A DNA stretch of 64,000 bases from Lacrimispora indolis DSM 755 (GCF_000526995.1 NZ_AZUI01000001.1:5622001-5686000), one strand, 5' to 3'. Counted from the stretch's first letter, positions 50,865 through 59,940 are shown. Numbers and translations: made by a program. The notes: generated by a model not told the origin, from the sequence alone.

Positions 50865-52259
50865 CTATAAAAACGGACGGAACGCCTCACTTGGATTCCG
50901 TATCACCCTGGTGCAGACCGCCTCCCCCTCAGAAGCCAGCTTTTTCTCATCCACTCCGGTGATCACGCCATCCTTATAAACCACTTTTCCATTAATCATA
51001 GTGAGCCATACGTTTCCTGTCAAGCCAACCCTTGCAAGGAGGTTCTTAGGATCATGGACCGCTCCCGCAAGCTCCAATGCTTCCCCGTCGATCATAAACA
51101 AGTCGGCAGCCTTTTCCGGTTCTAAAGAACCCAGATCCGGCCTTCCCAAAGTCTTTGCTCCGTTGATGGTAGCGATTTTTAACATATCATAGGCAGATAC
51201 GCAGCCGCCTCGTTCCTTTGTATGGTAAGCCTGCATCATGTAGGATAAACGAAGGGCGTCCAGTAAATTGGAGCTGTCATTGGTCGCAGACCCGTCGCAG
51301 CCAAGGCTTATGAGAACGCCGGCCTCCTGCATGGCCCTGATATCAAGAATGGGAAAGCCTCCCAGCACGGCCGGCGTAGGGCAATGGGAAATACCGGTTC
51401 CTGTTTCCGCCAGTATGCGGTATTCCTCCGGAAGCACTTCCCAGTTATGGGCGTACCAGACATCTTCTCCTATAAAGCCAATATCCCGGCACCATTCCAG
51501 GGTGCGTTTTCCGTAGCGGGCCTTGATTCCTTCCGTCTCCCCTTCCCCTAAATGAGTGTGCATCCGCACACCCATGGCTCTGGCTGCAGCAACGGTTTCA
51601 ATAAACGTATCCGGCCGGCAGTTGATGGGCTGGCAGGGCGCCATGACGATCTGGCGCATGGAATAGGGTTTTGGGTCGTGATAGAGACGGATGAGCCTTT
51701 CGCAGTCCTTTAAAAATTCATCGGTAGTTTCCAGCATATTATCCGGAATAGAACTTCCCTCGCTCCGGGGGAGCGTGTTGCTTCCCCTTCCTGCATGATA
51801 GCGGATTCCCATAAGCTCCGCCGCTGCCATCTGCCGGTCCACCGGGTCCTTGCCGGTTTTCTTTGTATAGCAGTACTGGTGGTCAAAGGCGCAGGTACAG
51901 CCGTGCTTGATTAAGTCGGCAAAAGCCGTAAGAGTTGAGTAGTAAATGACATCGTTATCAATGATCTGAAAAATCCGGTAGATCTTGTGGATCCAGTCCA
52001 TGACCGTCAGATTGGGATAATCAATGGTGATCAGATTCCTTACAAAGGTCTGAAAGAAGTGATGATGGGTGTTAATTAGACCTGGATATACAAACTTCCC
52101 TGTCCCGTCAATGACTGTTGCACCTTCTTCCTCCATCTCACGGCCTATGGCCGCAATCTTGGGCCCATCCATCAGAATATCGGCGTCTTTGTACACATGG
52201 TCATTTTCATCGCAGGTCACAATTGCTTTGGCATTTTTTATCAGAACTTTTGAAGCCAT
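50865..52259 (-). CDS. Amidohydrolase / 8-oxoguanine-deaminase-like
   Basis: Metal-dependent hydrolase of about 464 residues in the cytosine/8-oxoguanine/TRZ-ATZ deaminase family. Metal ligands lie in LINTHHHFFQTFVRN (about 63-77), then MHTHLGEGETEG with its His, GISHCP, and the Asp in LGCDGSATNDSSN. The terminal strands resemble LIKNAKAIVTCDEN. I chose ATG 52259 for its GGAGG site. Substrate is inferred as a purine or pyrimidine base because of the nucleoside importer downstream; chlorohydrolase-like activity cannot be excluded. Confidence 0.9.
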   Translation of the reverse strand: MASKVLIKNAKAIVTCDENDHVYKDADILMDGPKIAAIGREMEEEGATVIDGTGKFVYPGLINTHHHFFQTFVRNLITIDYPNLTVMDWIHKIYRIFQIIDNDVIYYSTLTAFADLIKHGCTCAFDHQYCYTKKTGKDPVDRQMAAAELMGIRYHAGRGSNTLPRSEGSSIPDNMLETTDEFLKDCERLIRLYHDPKPYSMRQIVMAPCQPINCRPDTFIETVAAARAMGVRMHTHLGEGETEGIKARYGKRTLEWCRDIGFIGEDVWYAHNWEVLPEEYRILAETGTGISHCPTPAVLGGFPILDIRAMQEAGVLISLGCDGSATNDSSNLLDALRLSYMMQAYHTKERGGCVSAYDMLKIATINGAKTLGRPDLGSLEPEKAADLFMIDGEALELAGAVHDPKNLLARVGLTGNVWLTMINGKVVYKDGVITGVDEKKLASEGEAVCTRVIRNPSEAFRPFL

Positions 52260-52311
52260 GTTATTCCTCCATTCCCAAAGCGGCAACATGCCGCCGTTTA
52301 AAATTGAGGTC

Positions 52312-52342
52312 ATTATATATCCTATAGTAACTATAGCTTCAA
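52312..52342 (-). promoter_or_regulatory. MerR-type promoter with 19-bp spacer
   Basis: Minus strand: TTGAAG (52342-52337), a 19-base spacer, and TATAAT (52317-52312). The spacer contains the symmetrical CTATAGTTACTATAG. Long-spacer promoters with a palindrome between -35 and -10 are the hallmark of MerR-family activation. Confidence 0.82.
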
Positions 52343-52417
52343 GTTCAAAATGTCCGTTGATTCATTAAATAAATTTATGATCATTTTATTTTTTTCTTAT
52401 AAACAGGGGTTTTGTCC

Positions 52418-53380
52418 TTATCTTCCGTCAAAAGCCCCTCCATACTCCTTTAAATCCAGTTCTCCGAACAGGCTGTCCACCGCCGCCTTATACTCTTCAA
52501 GATGCTGGGATTTGCGGATTCTTTTCCCGTGTTTTTCGCTGCCCTCAAACATCTGGATCATATAAGCCCACAGCTCCTTCATCTTAAACAGGATATTCCT
52601 GTCCCCTGACATGATCTCTTCGTATCCTTTCAAAACTTCGTCATGAAAGGCTTTTAACCGCCCCTTCTCCATGCTCTCCCCGTTCTTTATTTCTCCTGCA
52701 AGACCTGGATTTGCCACCAGCCCTCTTCCAAACATGACACGGTCTATGGATGGAAAGTAAGCGGTGAATTTCTTATAATCTTCCATGGAAAATAAGTTTC
52801 CATTATAACATAAGGGGTTTTTGCTTAAGGAAACCGCTGTTTTTACGGCCTCCCAGTTGGGTTCATTTCTGTAAAAATCCCTCTGGACCCTGGGATGGAG
52901 AATCAGTTCCTTTATGGGATATTTATTATAAATTTCCATGAGCCTTCCCCATTCCTCAGGACTGTCCTTTCCGATTCTGGTCTTCACGGAAATCCTCATG
53001 TCCAGTGCGGAAAATATCTCATCAAAGAAAGCCTCCAGCCGGTCCGGATTCCCAAGAAAGCCTGATCCCCTGCCCTTGGAAACCACTGTTGGAGAAGGAC
53101 AGCCCAGATTTAAATTCACTTCCTCATAGCCGTATTGTTTCAGTTCCTTTGCTGCCCATATAAAATCTTCTCCTTTATTGGTGAGAATCTGAGGGATGAC
53201 ATGCAATCCCCGGTTATGCTCCGGCAGAAAATCATTTTTTTCCCTGGAGGTAAACTTCCGGTTCTGGGTGGGTACAATAAAAGGAGTGACATACTCATCG
53301 ATATGATTGAAAAACATATGATGAGCGTTCCGGTAAACATAGCCGGTGATCCCCTCCATTGGGGCAAAATAATACTTCAT
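52418..53380 (-). CDS. tRNA-dihydrouridine synthase family protein
   Basis: FMN-dependent tRNA-modifying enzyme of 320 residues. The N-terminal APMEGITGYVYR motif is characteristic. NLNLGCPSPTVVSKGRGSGF (about 89-108) carries the catalytic Cys, and the segment VKTRIG, then HPR and the phosphate-binding VMFGRGLVANP complete the TIM barrel. It reduces uridine in tRNA D-loops. It is probably monocistronic, sharing the intergenic region with the divergent amidase gene. Confidence 0.92.
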   Translation of the reverse strand: MKYYFAPMEGITGYVYRNAHHMFFNHIDEYVTPFIVPTQNRKFTSREKNDFLPEHNRGLHVIPQILTNKGEDFIWAAKELKQYGYEEVNLNLGCPSPTVVSKGRGSGFLGNPDRLEAFFDEIFSALDMRISVKTRIGKDSPEEWGRLMEIYNKYPIKELILHPRVQRDFYRNEPNWEAVKTAVSLSKNPLCYNGNLFSMEDYKKFTAYFPSIDRVMFGRGLVANPGLAGEIKNGESMEKGRLKAFHDEVLKGYEEIMSGDRNILFKMKELWAYMIQMFEGSEKHGKRIRKSQHLEEYKAAVDSLFGELDLKEYGGAFDGR

Positions 53381-53455
53381 ATTTCAGTCTCCATCTTTTA
53401 TGAATTCTATATCGGTACATTTTACCACATCAGGTGACAAATTCATAGAAGCCCA

Positions 53456-53485
53456 TTTACAGAATCTGTCAGGAAGTGATATAAT
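53456..53485 (+). promoter_or_regulatory. Promoter of the amidase gene
   Basis: TTTACA (53456-53461), 18-base spacer, TATAAT (53480-53485), 35 bp before the ATG. Confidence 0.75.
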
Positions 53486-53520
53486 ATAAAGCAAAATGCC
53501 ATTATTCTGGAGGATCCATC

Positions 53521-54477
53521 ATGACACAATTAAAGAACTTACTGCCAGCAGCCGCAAAGGCCCTTTTCCTTACCGTCCTTATTTCCGCCGCTTCCTCTTC
53601 CGTCTCATGGGCAGAAGAAGAGATCGGACCGGCCTTTGCACCTCCGATCACGAAAATAACCGCCCCTGAAATCGGACCGGGCATGCGAAACAACTCCAAC
53701 TTTGTAGTAGTCCTGGATCCCGGCCACGGCAAGACCGGCGGACATTTTTCCGGCTGCCACTTTGAATATAACGGAATCACCTATTATGAAGATGAGATCA
53801 CCATGAAGATTGCTTCCTACACAAAACAGTATCTGGAGCAGTTCTCTAACTATACGGTTTATTTAACAAAGGACAGTGCGGAAACAACCGTACCTCTTGA
53901 TCAGCGGGCAGCCTTTGCCGCCTCTGTCCAGGCAGACCTTTTTGTAAGCCAGCACGTGGACTCGGCTTTGGGGAACGGTACGGTAAAAAATGCTTATGGC
54001 GTAAGCTCCATGGCTCCCAGAACCGGAAGGTATAACAATGACCTGGCCCTCCAGTCCCAGGAAGCTGCCAATACTATTTTAAAGCAGCTAAGCACTCTGG
54101 GACTTCACAACCGGGGACTGATCCTCCGGGATTCAGAAAACGGAACCATGTTTCCTGACGGAAGCCAGGCCGATTATTATGCAATCCCCCGCTATTCACA
54201 GATGTATGGGATCCGGGGCTTTATCATTGAGCACGGCTTTATAAACCACACCAGCGACTTAACCCTGTTTCTGTCAACAGAAGAACAGTACAAGGCCCTG
54301 GGAGAGGCAGATGCAAAAGGGATCATGGAATATCTGCAAAAAGCCGGAAAATCCACACTTACCCAGACAGTACAGCCAGCACAAACAGCTCAGGCAGCCC
54401 AGGATACCAACAACCAGAATGAAGGAACCGCTGCTCCTCTCCCTGCCTCTGACGGCAAGGGACCGGGCGTCAGTTAA
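53521..54477 (+). CDS. N-acetylmuramoyl-L-alanine amidase (Amidase_3), secreted
   Basis: Peptidoglycan hydrolase of 318 residues. A cleavable signal peptide ends near VSWAEE (about residue 31). The zinc amidase domain starts VVVLDPGHGKTGGHF (His ligand). Next come the Glu ligand in YYEDEITMKIA, SQHVDSALG with the second His, and catalytic Glu in FIIEHGFINHTSD. The C-terminal tail of about 40 residues is Gln/Thr/Ala-rich and disordered. It removes the peptide from muramic acid outside the membrane. A dedicated terminator follows. Confidence 0.93.
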   Translation: MTQLKNLLPAAAKALFLTVLISAASSSVSWAEEEIGPAFAPPITKITAPEIGPGMRNNSNFVVVLDPGHGKTGGHFSGCHFEYNGITYYEDEITMKIASYTKQYLEQFSNYTVYLTKDSAETTVPLDQRAAFAASVQADLFVSQHVDSALGNGTVKNAYGVSSMAPRTGRYNNDLALQSQEAANTILKQLSTLGLHNRGLILRDSENGTMFPDGSQADYYAIPRYSQMYGIRGFIIEHGFINHTSDLTLFLSTEEQYKALGEADAKGIMEYLQKAGKSTLTQTVQPAQTAQAAQDTNNQNEGTAAPLPASDGKGPGVS

Positions 54478-54550
54478 TTGCTGTATCAATGGCTCTTCAA
54501 TGAAGAACACAACCAAAACTTTGCCTAAAAAGGTGCCCGCGTACCTAACT

Positions 54551-54586
54551 CCCCTGCCTCTCATCAATGAGAGACAGGGGTTTTTT
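54551..54586 (+). terminator. Terminator of the amidase gene
   Basis: Stem CCCCTG-CTCTCAT/ATGAGAG-CAGGGG followed by six T residues. Confidence 0.92.
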
Positions 54587-54607
54587 CATCCAATGGCAGT
54601 AACAATA

Positions 54608-54815
54608 GTCAAGCGGATATTCGCAATCCGCTTCGCTAGTTGCTCACGGCGTCCCCGATAGTGCGGGGGAGGCCCTGCCCCGCTTTATCGGGCATAACCG
54701 AACAGCAGCTGTCGCTGCCTGTCAGGTGGAGCTTGTACTCCACCTGACACAAGCAAGTCCCACCCACTACTTAATGCTTTTCGCATTTGAAGTAGGGGAC
54801 TTACTTGATTCGGTT
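54608..54815. repeat. Highly structured intergenic element (several perfect helices)
   Basis: No protein gene is present. The stretch folds into GCGGAT/ATCCGC (54613-54631), CCCGATA..GCGGGG/CCCCGC..TATCGGG (54653-54692), and a multi-branched part closed by AACCGAA/TTCGGTT (54696-54815). The latter holds a perfect 11-bp hairpin GTCAGGTGGAG/CTCCACCTGAC (54721-54748) and a two-step helix AAGCAAGTCCC/GGGACTTACTT with inner CTACTT/AAGTAG. It could be an unrecognised structured RNA or a palindromic mobile repeat; strand is undecided. The first 20 bases resemble 15849-15868. Confidence 0.6.
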
Positions 54816-54922
54816 AAAGAATGCCGTTAAGAAAGTGTTAAAAAATAGCATTAAATTCCTGACTTCTTCACGATTATTGGCCAAATCTCGCTCTTTTATT
54901 AGTAAATTTATTTATTTTTCTG

Positions 54923-54952
54923 TTGAAAATATATATTAGTTGGTACTATAAT
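54923..54952 (+). promoter_or_regulatory. Promoter of hppA
   Basis: TTGAAA (54923-54928), 18-base spacer, TATAAT (54947-54952), 37 bp before the start codon. Confidence 0.85.
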
Positions 54953-54988
54953 GGAGTCATCAAAATACGAAACAGGAGGTATGAAGTA

Positions 54989-57073
54989 ATGGATGCAATT
55001 TATTTTGTATCAATGGGGTCATTGTTGGGGATTTTCTTTGCCTGGGTTATGTTCCTTCGTGTTAAAAAGCAACCGGAGGGCACCTCGGAAATGGCCAGGA
55101 TCTCTGAGGCTGTAAGAAAAGGGGCAAATGCCTACTTAAGACGCCAGTATTCAGGGGTCGCAATTTTTTTTATTGCAGTTTTTTGTATTTTATTAATTAT
55201 GGCTTTTAATGGTTTCCTTAGCTTTTTTACCCCGTTTGCATTTTTAACGGGTGGTTTCTTCTCAGGTCTGTCCGGATTCATAGGAATGCGTACAGCAACT
55301 ATGGCTAACTGCAGAACAGCAGAAGGAGCTTCAAAAAGTTTAAATAAAGGACTCCAGGTGGCCTTCTCAGCCGGTTCGGTTATGGGTTTTACCGTAGTCG
55401 GGCTTGGACTTCTGGATCTTTCTATTTGGTATTTCATTTTAAATGCTGCTTTTCATAATCTTCCGGTAGACCAGCGCATTACGGAAATAACGGCTAATAT
55501 GCTGACCTTTGGAATGGGCGCATCCAGTATGGCCCTTTTCGCCAGGGTCGGCGGAGGTATTTTTACCAAGGCCGCTGACGTGGGAGCTGATCTTGTTGGT
55601 AAGGTAGAAGCCGGTATTCCCGAAGACGATCCACGTAATCCTGCTGTTATTGCCGATAATGTGGGGGATAATGTAGGGGACGTAGCCGGAATGGGCGCTG
55701 ATCTTTACGAATCTTATGTAGGTTCTATTGTATCAACGGCAGCTCTTGCAGTTGCTGCAGGATATGGAATCAAGGGCGTATCCATCCCGATGCTTTTGGC
55801 AGCGCTGGGAGTTATCGCATCTGTTATCGGTACATTTTTTGTTAAAACAGAGGAAGGTGCCTCCCAGAAGAATCTTTTAAAGGCCCTTAGAACCGGTACC
55901 TATATCAGTGCGGCGGTCATTATTATTGCGGCGTTTTTTATCATAAGGATGCTGCTTCCTGACCATATGGGGCTTTATGCTGCCGTCCTTTCAGGATTGA
56001 TTGCCGGCGTGTTGATCGGAGCTATTACAGAATATTACACATCAGATACATACAGCCCAACCCAAAAATTAGCCCAGTCCAGCGAAACCGGAGCTGCAAC
56101 AGTCATCATCAGCGGGTTATCTCTTGGCATGCTTTCCACTGTCGCACCGGTAGTGATCGTCAGCATTTCTGTACTTGTAAGTTACTATTGTTCCGGAGGT
56201 GCCAATGATTTTAACCTGGGACTTTACGGCATCGGATTGTCTGCAGTGGGGATGCTGTCCACTCTGGGTATTACACTGGCAACGGATGCCTACGGACCCA
56301 TTGCTGATAATGCCGGCGGCATCGCTGAAATGACACATATGGATGCTTCCGTTAGACAGAGAACAGACGCACTGGACTCTCTTGGCAACACCACGGCTGC
56401 TACAGGAAAAGGATTTGCTATCGGTTCCGCTGCCTTGACCGCTCTTGCGCTGATCGCTTCCTATGTTGATAAAGTGCATCAGATTCAGCCAAACCTGAAC
56501 CTGGATTTAACTATAACCAATCCAAAAGTACTGGTCGGATTGTTAATTGGTGGTGTATTACCGTTCCTGTTTGCAGCCCTTACCATGGACGCAGTAGGCA
56601 AGGCCGCACAATCCATTGTATTGGAGGTCCGCCGTCAATTTCAGACCATAGCCGGTATTATGGAAGGAAAAACGGAACCGGATTATGCTTCCTGCGTTGA
56701 TATGTGTACAAAATCGGCTCAAAAGCTGATGATCGCACCGGCCATGATAGCTGTGGTCATTCCTATCGTAATCGGCCTTTTATTAGGGCCGGAAGGCGTG
56801 TCAGCTCTTCTTGCGGGCAATACTGTTACCGGTTTTGTTCTTGCAGTCATGATGGCTAACTCCGGAGGCGCATGGGATAATGCAAAGAAATATATTGAAC
56901 AGGGTGCACATGGCGGAAAGGGAAGCAGCCAGCATAAAGCCGCTGTGGTAGGCGACACCGTGGGAGATCCCTTTAAGGATACTTCCGGGCCTTCCATCAA
57001 CATTCTCATAAAGCTTACTTCCATGGTTTCCATTGTATTTGCATCACTTGTCCTGACTTTCCATTTATTATAA
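54989..57073 (+). CDS. hppA: Membrane-bound ion-pumping pyrophosphatase, potassium-dependent type
   Basis: Integral membrane protein of about 694 residues with some sixteen helices. It hydrolyses pyrophosphate to pump protons or sodium outward. Pyrophosphate-binding motifs are visible: DVGADLVGKVEAGIPEDDPR and NVGDNVGDVAGMGADLYESY, then DAYGPIADNAGGIAEM, and the C-terminal GGAWDNAKKYIE and VVGDTVGDPFKDTSGP. GNTTAATGKG (about residue 465) has Ala where potassium-independent forms have Lys, so it should be potassium-dependent. I chose ATG 54989 after AGGAGG; upstream in-frame codons lie in the promoter. Confidence 0.95.
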   Translation: MDAIYFVSMGSLLGIFFAWVMFLRVKKQPEGTSEMARISEAVRKGANAYLRRQYSGVAIFFIAVFCILLIMAFNGFLSFFTPFAFLTGGFFSGLSGFIGMRTATMANCRTAEGASKSLNKGLQVAFSAGSVMGFTVVGLGLLDLSIWYFILNAAFHNLPVDQRITEITANMLTFGMGASSMALFARVGGGIFTKAADVGADLVGKVEAGIPEDDPRNPAVIADNVGDNVGDVAGMGADLYESYVGSIVSTAALAVAAGYGIKGVSIPMLLAALGVIASVIGTFFVKTEEGASQKNLLKALRTGTYISAAVIIIAAFFIIRMLLPDHMGLYAAVLSGLIAGVLIGAITEYYTSDTYSPTQKLAQSSETGAATVIISGLSLGMLSTVAPVVIVSISVLVSYYCSGGANDFNLGLYGIGLSAVGMLSTLGITLATDAYGPIADNAGGIAEMTHMDASVRQRTDALDSLGNTTAATGKGFAIGSAALTALALIASYVDKVHQIQPNLNLDLTITNPKVLVGLLIGGVLPFLFAALTMDAVGKAAQSIVLEVRRQFQTIAGIMEGKTEPDYASCVDMCTKSAQKLMIAPAMIAVVIPIVIGLLLGPEGVSALLAGNTVTGFVLAVMMANSGGAWDNAKKYIEQGAHGGKGSSQHKAAVVGDTVGDPFKDTSGPSINILIKLTSMVSIVFASLVLTFHLL

Positions 57074-57159
57074 TGAAAACTACATACTACCTGTAATTTA
57101 TAAACAATAAAGAAACATACAATGCTTTCCCGGCAATCCCCAATCTGGAATGTTCTTAA

Positions 57160-57216
57160 AAACAAAAAACCTTCAAGCCCGGCAAAATCCTTGCCGACAG
57201 CTTGAAGGTTTTATTG
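57160..57216. terminator. Terminator between hppA and rubredoxin genes
   Basis: Inverted repeat AAAACCTTCAAGC/GCTTGAAGGTTTT with an inner GGCAA/TTGCC pairing and T tracts on both strands. It serves convergent hppA and rubredoxin genes. Confidence 0.85.
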
Positions 57217-57236
57217 CTGGCATAATAGCCGCAATC

Positions 57237-57395
57237 TTACTCTTCAACAAACATGTCCTTACCAACTCCGCAAACTGGACAAACCCAGTCCTCAGGTAAA
57301 TCTTCAAATGCAGTACCTGGCTCAATACCAGAATCCGGATCACCGATTTCAGGATCGTACACATATCCGCATGGCTCACAAACATACTTTGCCAT
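57237..57395 (-). CDS. Rubredoxin
   Basis: Small electron carrier of 52 residues beginning [19 protein letters not shown] and ending in [16 protein letters not shown]. The two CXXCG knuckles (Cys6/Cys9 and Cys39/Cys42) bind one iron. A perfect AAAGGAGGTGAT site precedes the ATG, and a terminator follows. It probably serves in oxygen or peroxide defence or general redox transfer. No partner is adjacent. Confidence 0.96.
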   Translation of the reverse strand: MAKYVCEPCGYVYDPEIGDPDSGIEPGTAFEDLPEDWVCPVCGVGKDMFVEE

Positions 57396-57485
57396 CCTAT
57401 CACCTCCTTTAACTTCACTGTGCTTTCTTTATAGCATATAATACCATTTTTATCAATAGGTTTGTTTCACATGTCCTATTTAATT

Positions 57486-57833
57486 CTATGAAATAAAATC
57501 TTCTCGCATAGGGGTAAAAATATCTACCAATATCCCCTTTTCAAGGCAAACGCAGCCATGGACGATGCCATCCTGCTTTAACAGGCTGTCCCCCGCCTCT
57601 ACTACCTTCTTTTCATCTCCTATGGTGAACTCAAATTTTCCGCTGGCAACATAAGTGATCTGGGTATGGGGGTGGCTGTGAAGCTTTCCGACAGCCCCCT
57701 TCTCAAACTGGTTCTCCACACACATCATACCATCACAGTATGCCAGAACCTTTCTGACAACGCCTTCTGCTGCCTGTACTCCTTCTATATCCTTATTGAA
57801 TACCCATTTTTGATTTTTCTCCGGCTCTCTCAT
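57486..57833 (-). CDS. Cupin-domain protein
   Basis: Single cupin of 115 residues. The first motif is KLHSHPHTQITYVASGKFEF (about 51-70) with the metal-binding His residues and Glu. The second is GIVHGCVCLEKGIL with His. Such proteins often act in sugar or uronate metabolism (KdgF-like) or bind small ligands. KdgF, which linearises unsaturated uronates, is a tempting identity given the uronate genes in this window, but it cannot be assigned from sequence alone. Confidence 0.85.
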   Translation of the reverse strand: MREPEKNQKWVFNKDIEGVQAAEGVVRKVLAYCDGMMCVENQFEKGAVGKLHSHPHTQITYVASGKFEFTIGDEKKVVEAGDSLLKQDGIVHGCVCLEKGILVDIFTPMREDFIS

Positions 57834-57870
57834 CCTGTTTTCTCCTTATCTTCTTTCTTTTTGCAAGTCC

Positions 57871-58212
57871 CTAACTCCAATTCTTCCACACTTCCGGCCG
57901 GTAACCCACCGAGGCCTGCCTTCCGTTTCTCACAATGGGAGTTTTCAGCACCTTCTGGTTCTCCAAGACCTTTTCATCCTTGTCCTCGTCAGCGATGTAC
58001 TGAATAAGCGCCAGAGCCTCCCGGTCCTTACAGTTTTCATCAAGCATGGCGTCAAGTCCTCCTACTGCCTGCTTAACTCCATTGTACTCGCCCTTGCTCA
58101 GACCCTTTTCTTTCATATCAATAAACTGGTACTTGATTCCCCGTTCCTTGAAATATCGCTCCGCTTTCTTGGTTTCAAAGCATTTTCCGGTTCCAAAAAT
58201 CTGTATGTTCAT
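57871..58212 (-). CDS. ArsC/Spx-family thioredoxin-fold protein
   Basis: Protein of about 113 residues with the ArsC-like fold: IQIFGTGKCFETKKAERYF at the N-terminus (one Cys in the active loop) and TPIVRNGRQASVGYRPEVW at the C-terminus with the cis-Pro. It belongs to the arsenate-reductase-like group, but only one active-site Cys is present and no ars gene is adjacent, so the true reaction is unknown. I place the start at 58212; the longer frame adds residues without family character. Confidence 0.8.
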   Translation of the reverse strand: MNIQIFGTGKCFETKKAERYFKERGIKYQFIDMKEKGLSKGEYNGVKQAVGGLDAMLDENCKDREALALIQYIADEDKDEKVLENQKVLKTPIVRNGRQASVGYRPEVWKNWS

Positions 58213-58313
58213 GGGCCTTGTCCGCCTTTCCGGTTCTTTTTCCAACAGACCCATTTTAACACAAGGAGCCGTTGATTTCAATCCATAACCAACGGCTCCT
58301 CATGATCAAAAAC

Positions 58314-59927
58314 TTATTTTACATACTGGTGCAGCGTTTTTCTCACTGCTCCGGGACCTTCCAGCATTTCATAAAGCATGGCTTCAATCTTATGAGAAAG
58401 GCCTGCTGAAACTAAATCAGTTCCAAAAAGAACAGGATTGGACAGGATTTCTTCCAGTCCTTCCTTTTCCTCAGGCTGTTCTCCCAGCTTAATCCCCTTT
58501 AACTGGTCCTTTAATTCTGAAAGCATGGGATCGCTGCTGATCTCCATGGGGTTTCCTTCATCATCCACGCACAGAAGATAACGGAGCCAGCCGGCAATGG
58601 CCAGTGGGATGGCGGTCAGGCTCTGCACATCCAGCTGATCATCTGCCAGATATGCCTTTATGGTCTCTCCAAAGCGGATGGGGATCTTCTGGCTTGTATC
58701 CGTGGCAATTCTCTGAGGCGCATCGGGAATAAAGGGATTGGGCAGACGGTATTCAATGACCTCTCTGATGAAATCCTCCGGACTTAAGATCCCCGGATCC
58801 GTAACCACCGGCAGCCCCTCTTTGTAGCCGATTTTCTCCACAAGAGCTTTTAAATCCTCATCTCTCATCTCTGCTGCAATGCTTTTATACCCCAGCAGGC
58901 AGCCAAAGACTGCCAAAGCCGTGTGAAGGGGATTTAAACAGGTGGTGACCTTCATCCGTTCCGTCCGGTTTACCGTGTCTCTGTCCGTTAAATATGCTCC
59001 TGCCTTTTCAAGCTTTGGCCGGCCGTTTGGGAACCTGTCTTCTACTACCAGGTACTGTGGGATCTCCGCATTGACAAAGGGAGCAATGTAGGTGTTTTTG
59101 CTGGTAATGATGGGGGCCATGTCTTCCATGCCCACTTCTTCCAGGGACCGCTGCACTTCCTCTGCAGGCCGGGGCGTGATCTTATCGATCATGGTCCAGG
59201 GGAAGGAAACCTTGTTTTCATCTGAGATCCAGGCCAGGAACCCCTCAGGAGCATAGCCCTTTTCTGTCCAGGCTCCTGCAATGGAAACAACGCTGTCTTT
59301 TAACTTCTCCCCGTTATGGCTGCAATTGTCCATGCTGACCAGTGCCAAGGGAACGCCTCCTGCAAGATACCGTTTAAGAAGAAGGGCTGTGACCACGCTC
59401 ATGGCATGGCAGGCCTTTTCCGGTCCTTCTTCCATGTCCTTTTCCACCACAGGAAAAAGCTCTCCACGGAAGTTTGCCAGGGCATATCCTTTTTCCGTAA
59501 TGGTAAAGCTTACCATCTGAAGAGACGGATTTTTAAAAGCCTCCGCCAGATATCCGAAATCCTTTTCATTGCCAACATCGGCCTTTACGCCTTTGGCAAC
59601 GCTGGCAATCACCTCCCTGTCCATGGTTCCGTCCGGTTTTAAGCTGACCATCATGGTCATATTGTCAAAGGGAGTGTATATTTTATCAATGATATCATAA
59701 TCAAAGGTATCTGCCGCTATGATGCCGCTTTCCTCAAGGCCTTCCTCCAGAAGACGCTGCTGCAGCACCGCAATAAATCCCCGGAAAATATTTCCTGCTC
59801 CAAAATGGATCCATCTGGGTGATTCATCCGTAGTCTTTATCATTTTTTTCCAGTCAAATTCCGGCAGCTTTATGGAAGCCTTTTCCCAGGCCTCCCGGTT
59901 TGTTAAACAGGATTGATTCAGTTTCAT
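58314..59927 (-). CDS. uxuB: Fructuronate reductase (D-mannonate oxidoreductase)
   Basis: NAD-dependent polyol dehydrogenase of about 537 residues. The N-terminal WIHFGAGNIFRGFIAVLQQ forms the nucleotide site, and SMDNCSHNGEKLKDS, FPWTMIDKITPRP and the Lys/His region near KVTTCLNPLHTALAVFGC are typical of the mannitol dehydrogenase family. It reduces fructuronate to mannonate, the substrate of UxuA encoded 13 bp upstream. The start at 59927 has AGGAGG 9 bases away. Confidence 0.93.
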   Translation of the reverse strand: MKLNQSCLTNREAWEKASIKLPEFDWKKMIKTTDESPRWIHFGAGNIFRGFIAVLQQRLLEEGLEESGIIAADTFDYDIIDKIYTPFDNMTMMVSLKPDGTMDREVIASVAKGVKADVGNEKDFGYLAEAFKNPSLQMVSFTITEKGYALANFRGELFPVVEKDMEEGPEKACHAMSVVTALLLKRYLAGGVPLALVSMDNCSHNGEKLKDSVVSIAGAWTEKGYAPEGFLAWISDENKVSFPWTMIDKITPRPAEEVQRSLEEVGMEDMAPIITSKNTYIAPFVNAEIPQYLVVEDRFPNGRPKLEKAGAYLTDRDTVNRTERMKVTTCLNPLHTALAVFGCLLGYKSIAAEMRDEDLKALVEKIGYKEGLPVVTDPGILSPEDFIREVIEYRLPNPFIPDAPQRIATDTSQKIPIRFGETIKAYLADDQLDVQSLTAIPLAIAGWLRYLLCVDDEGNPMEISSDPMLSELKDQLKGIKLGEQPEEKEGLEEILSNPVLFGTDLVSAGLSHKIEAMLYEMLEGPGAVRKTLHQYVK

Positions 59928-59940
59928 AAATCCATGCCTC

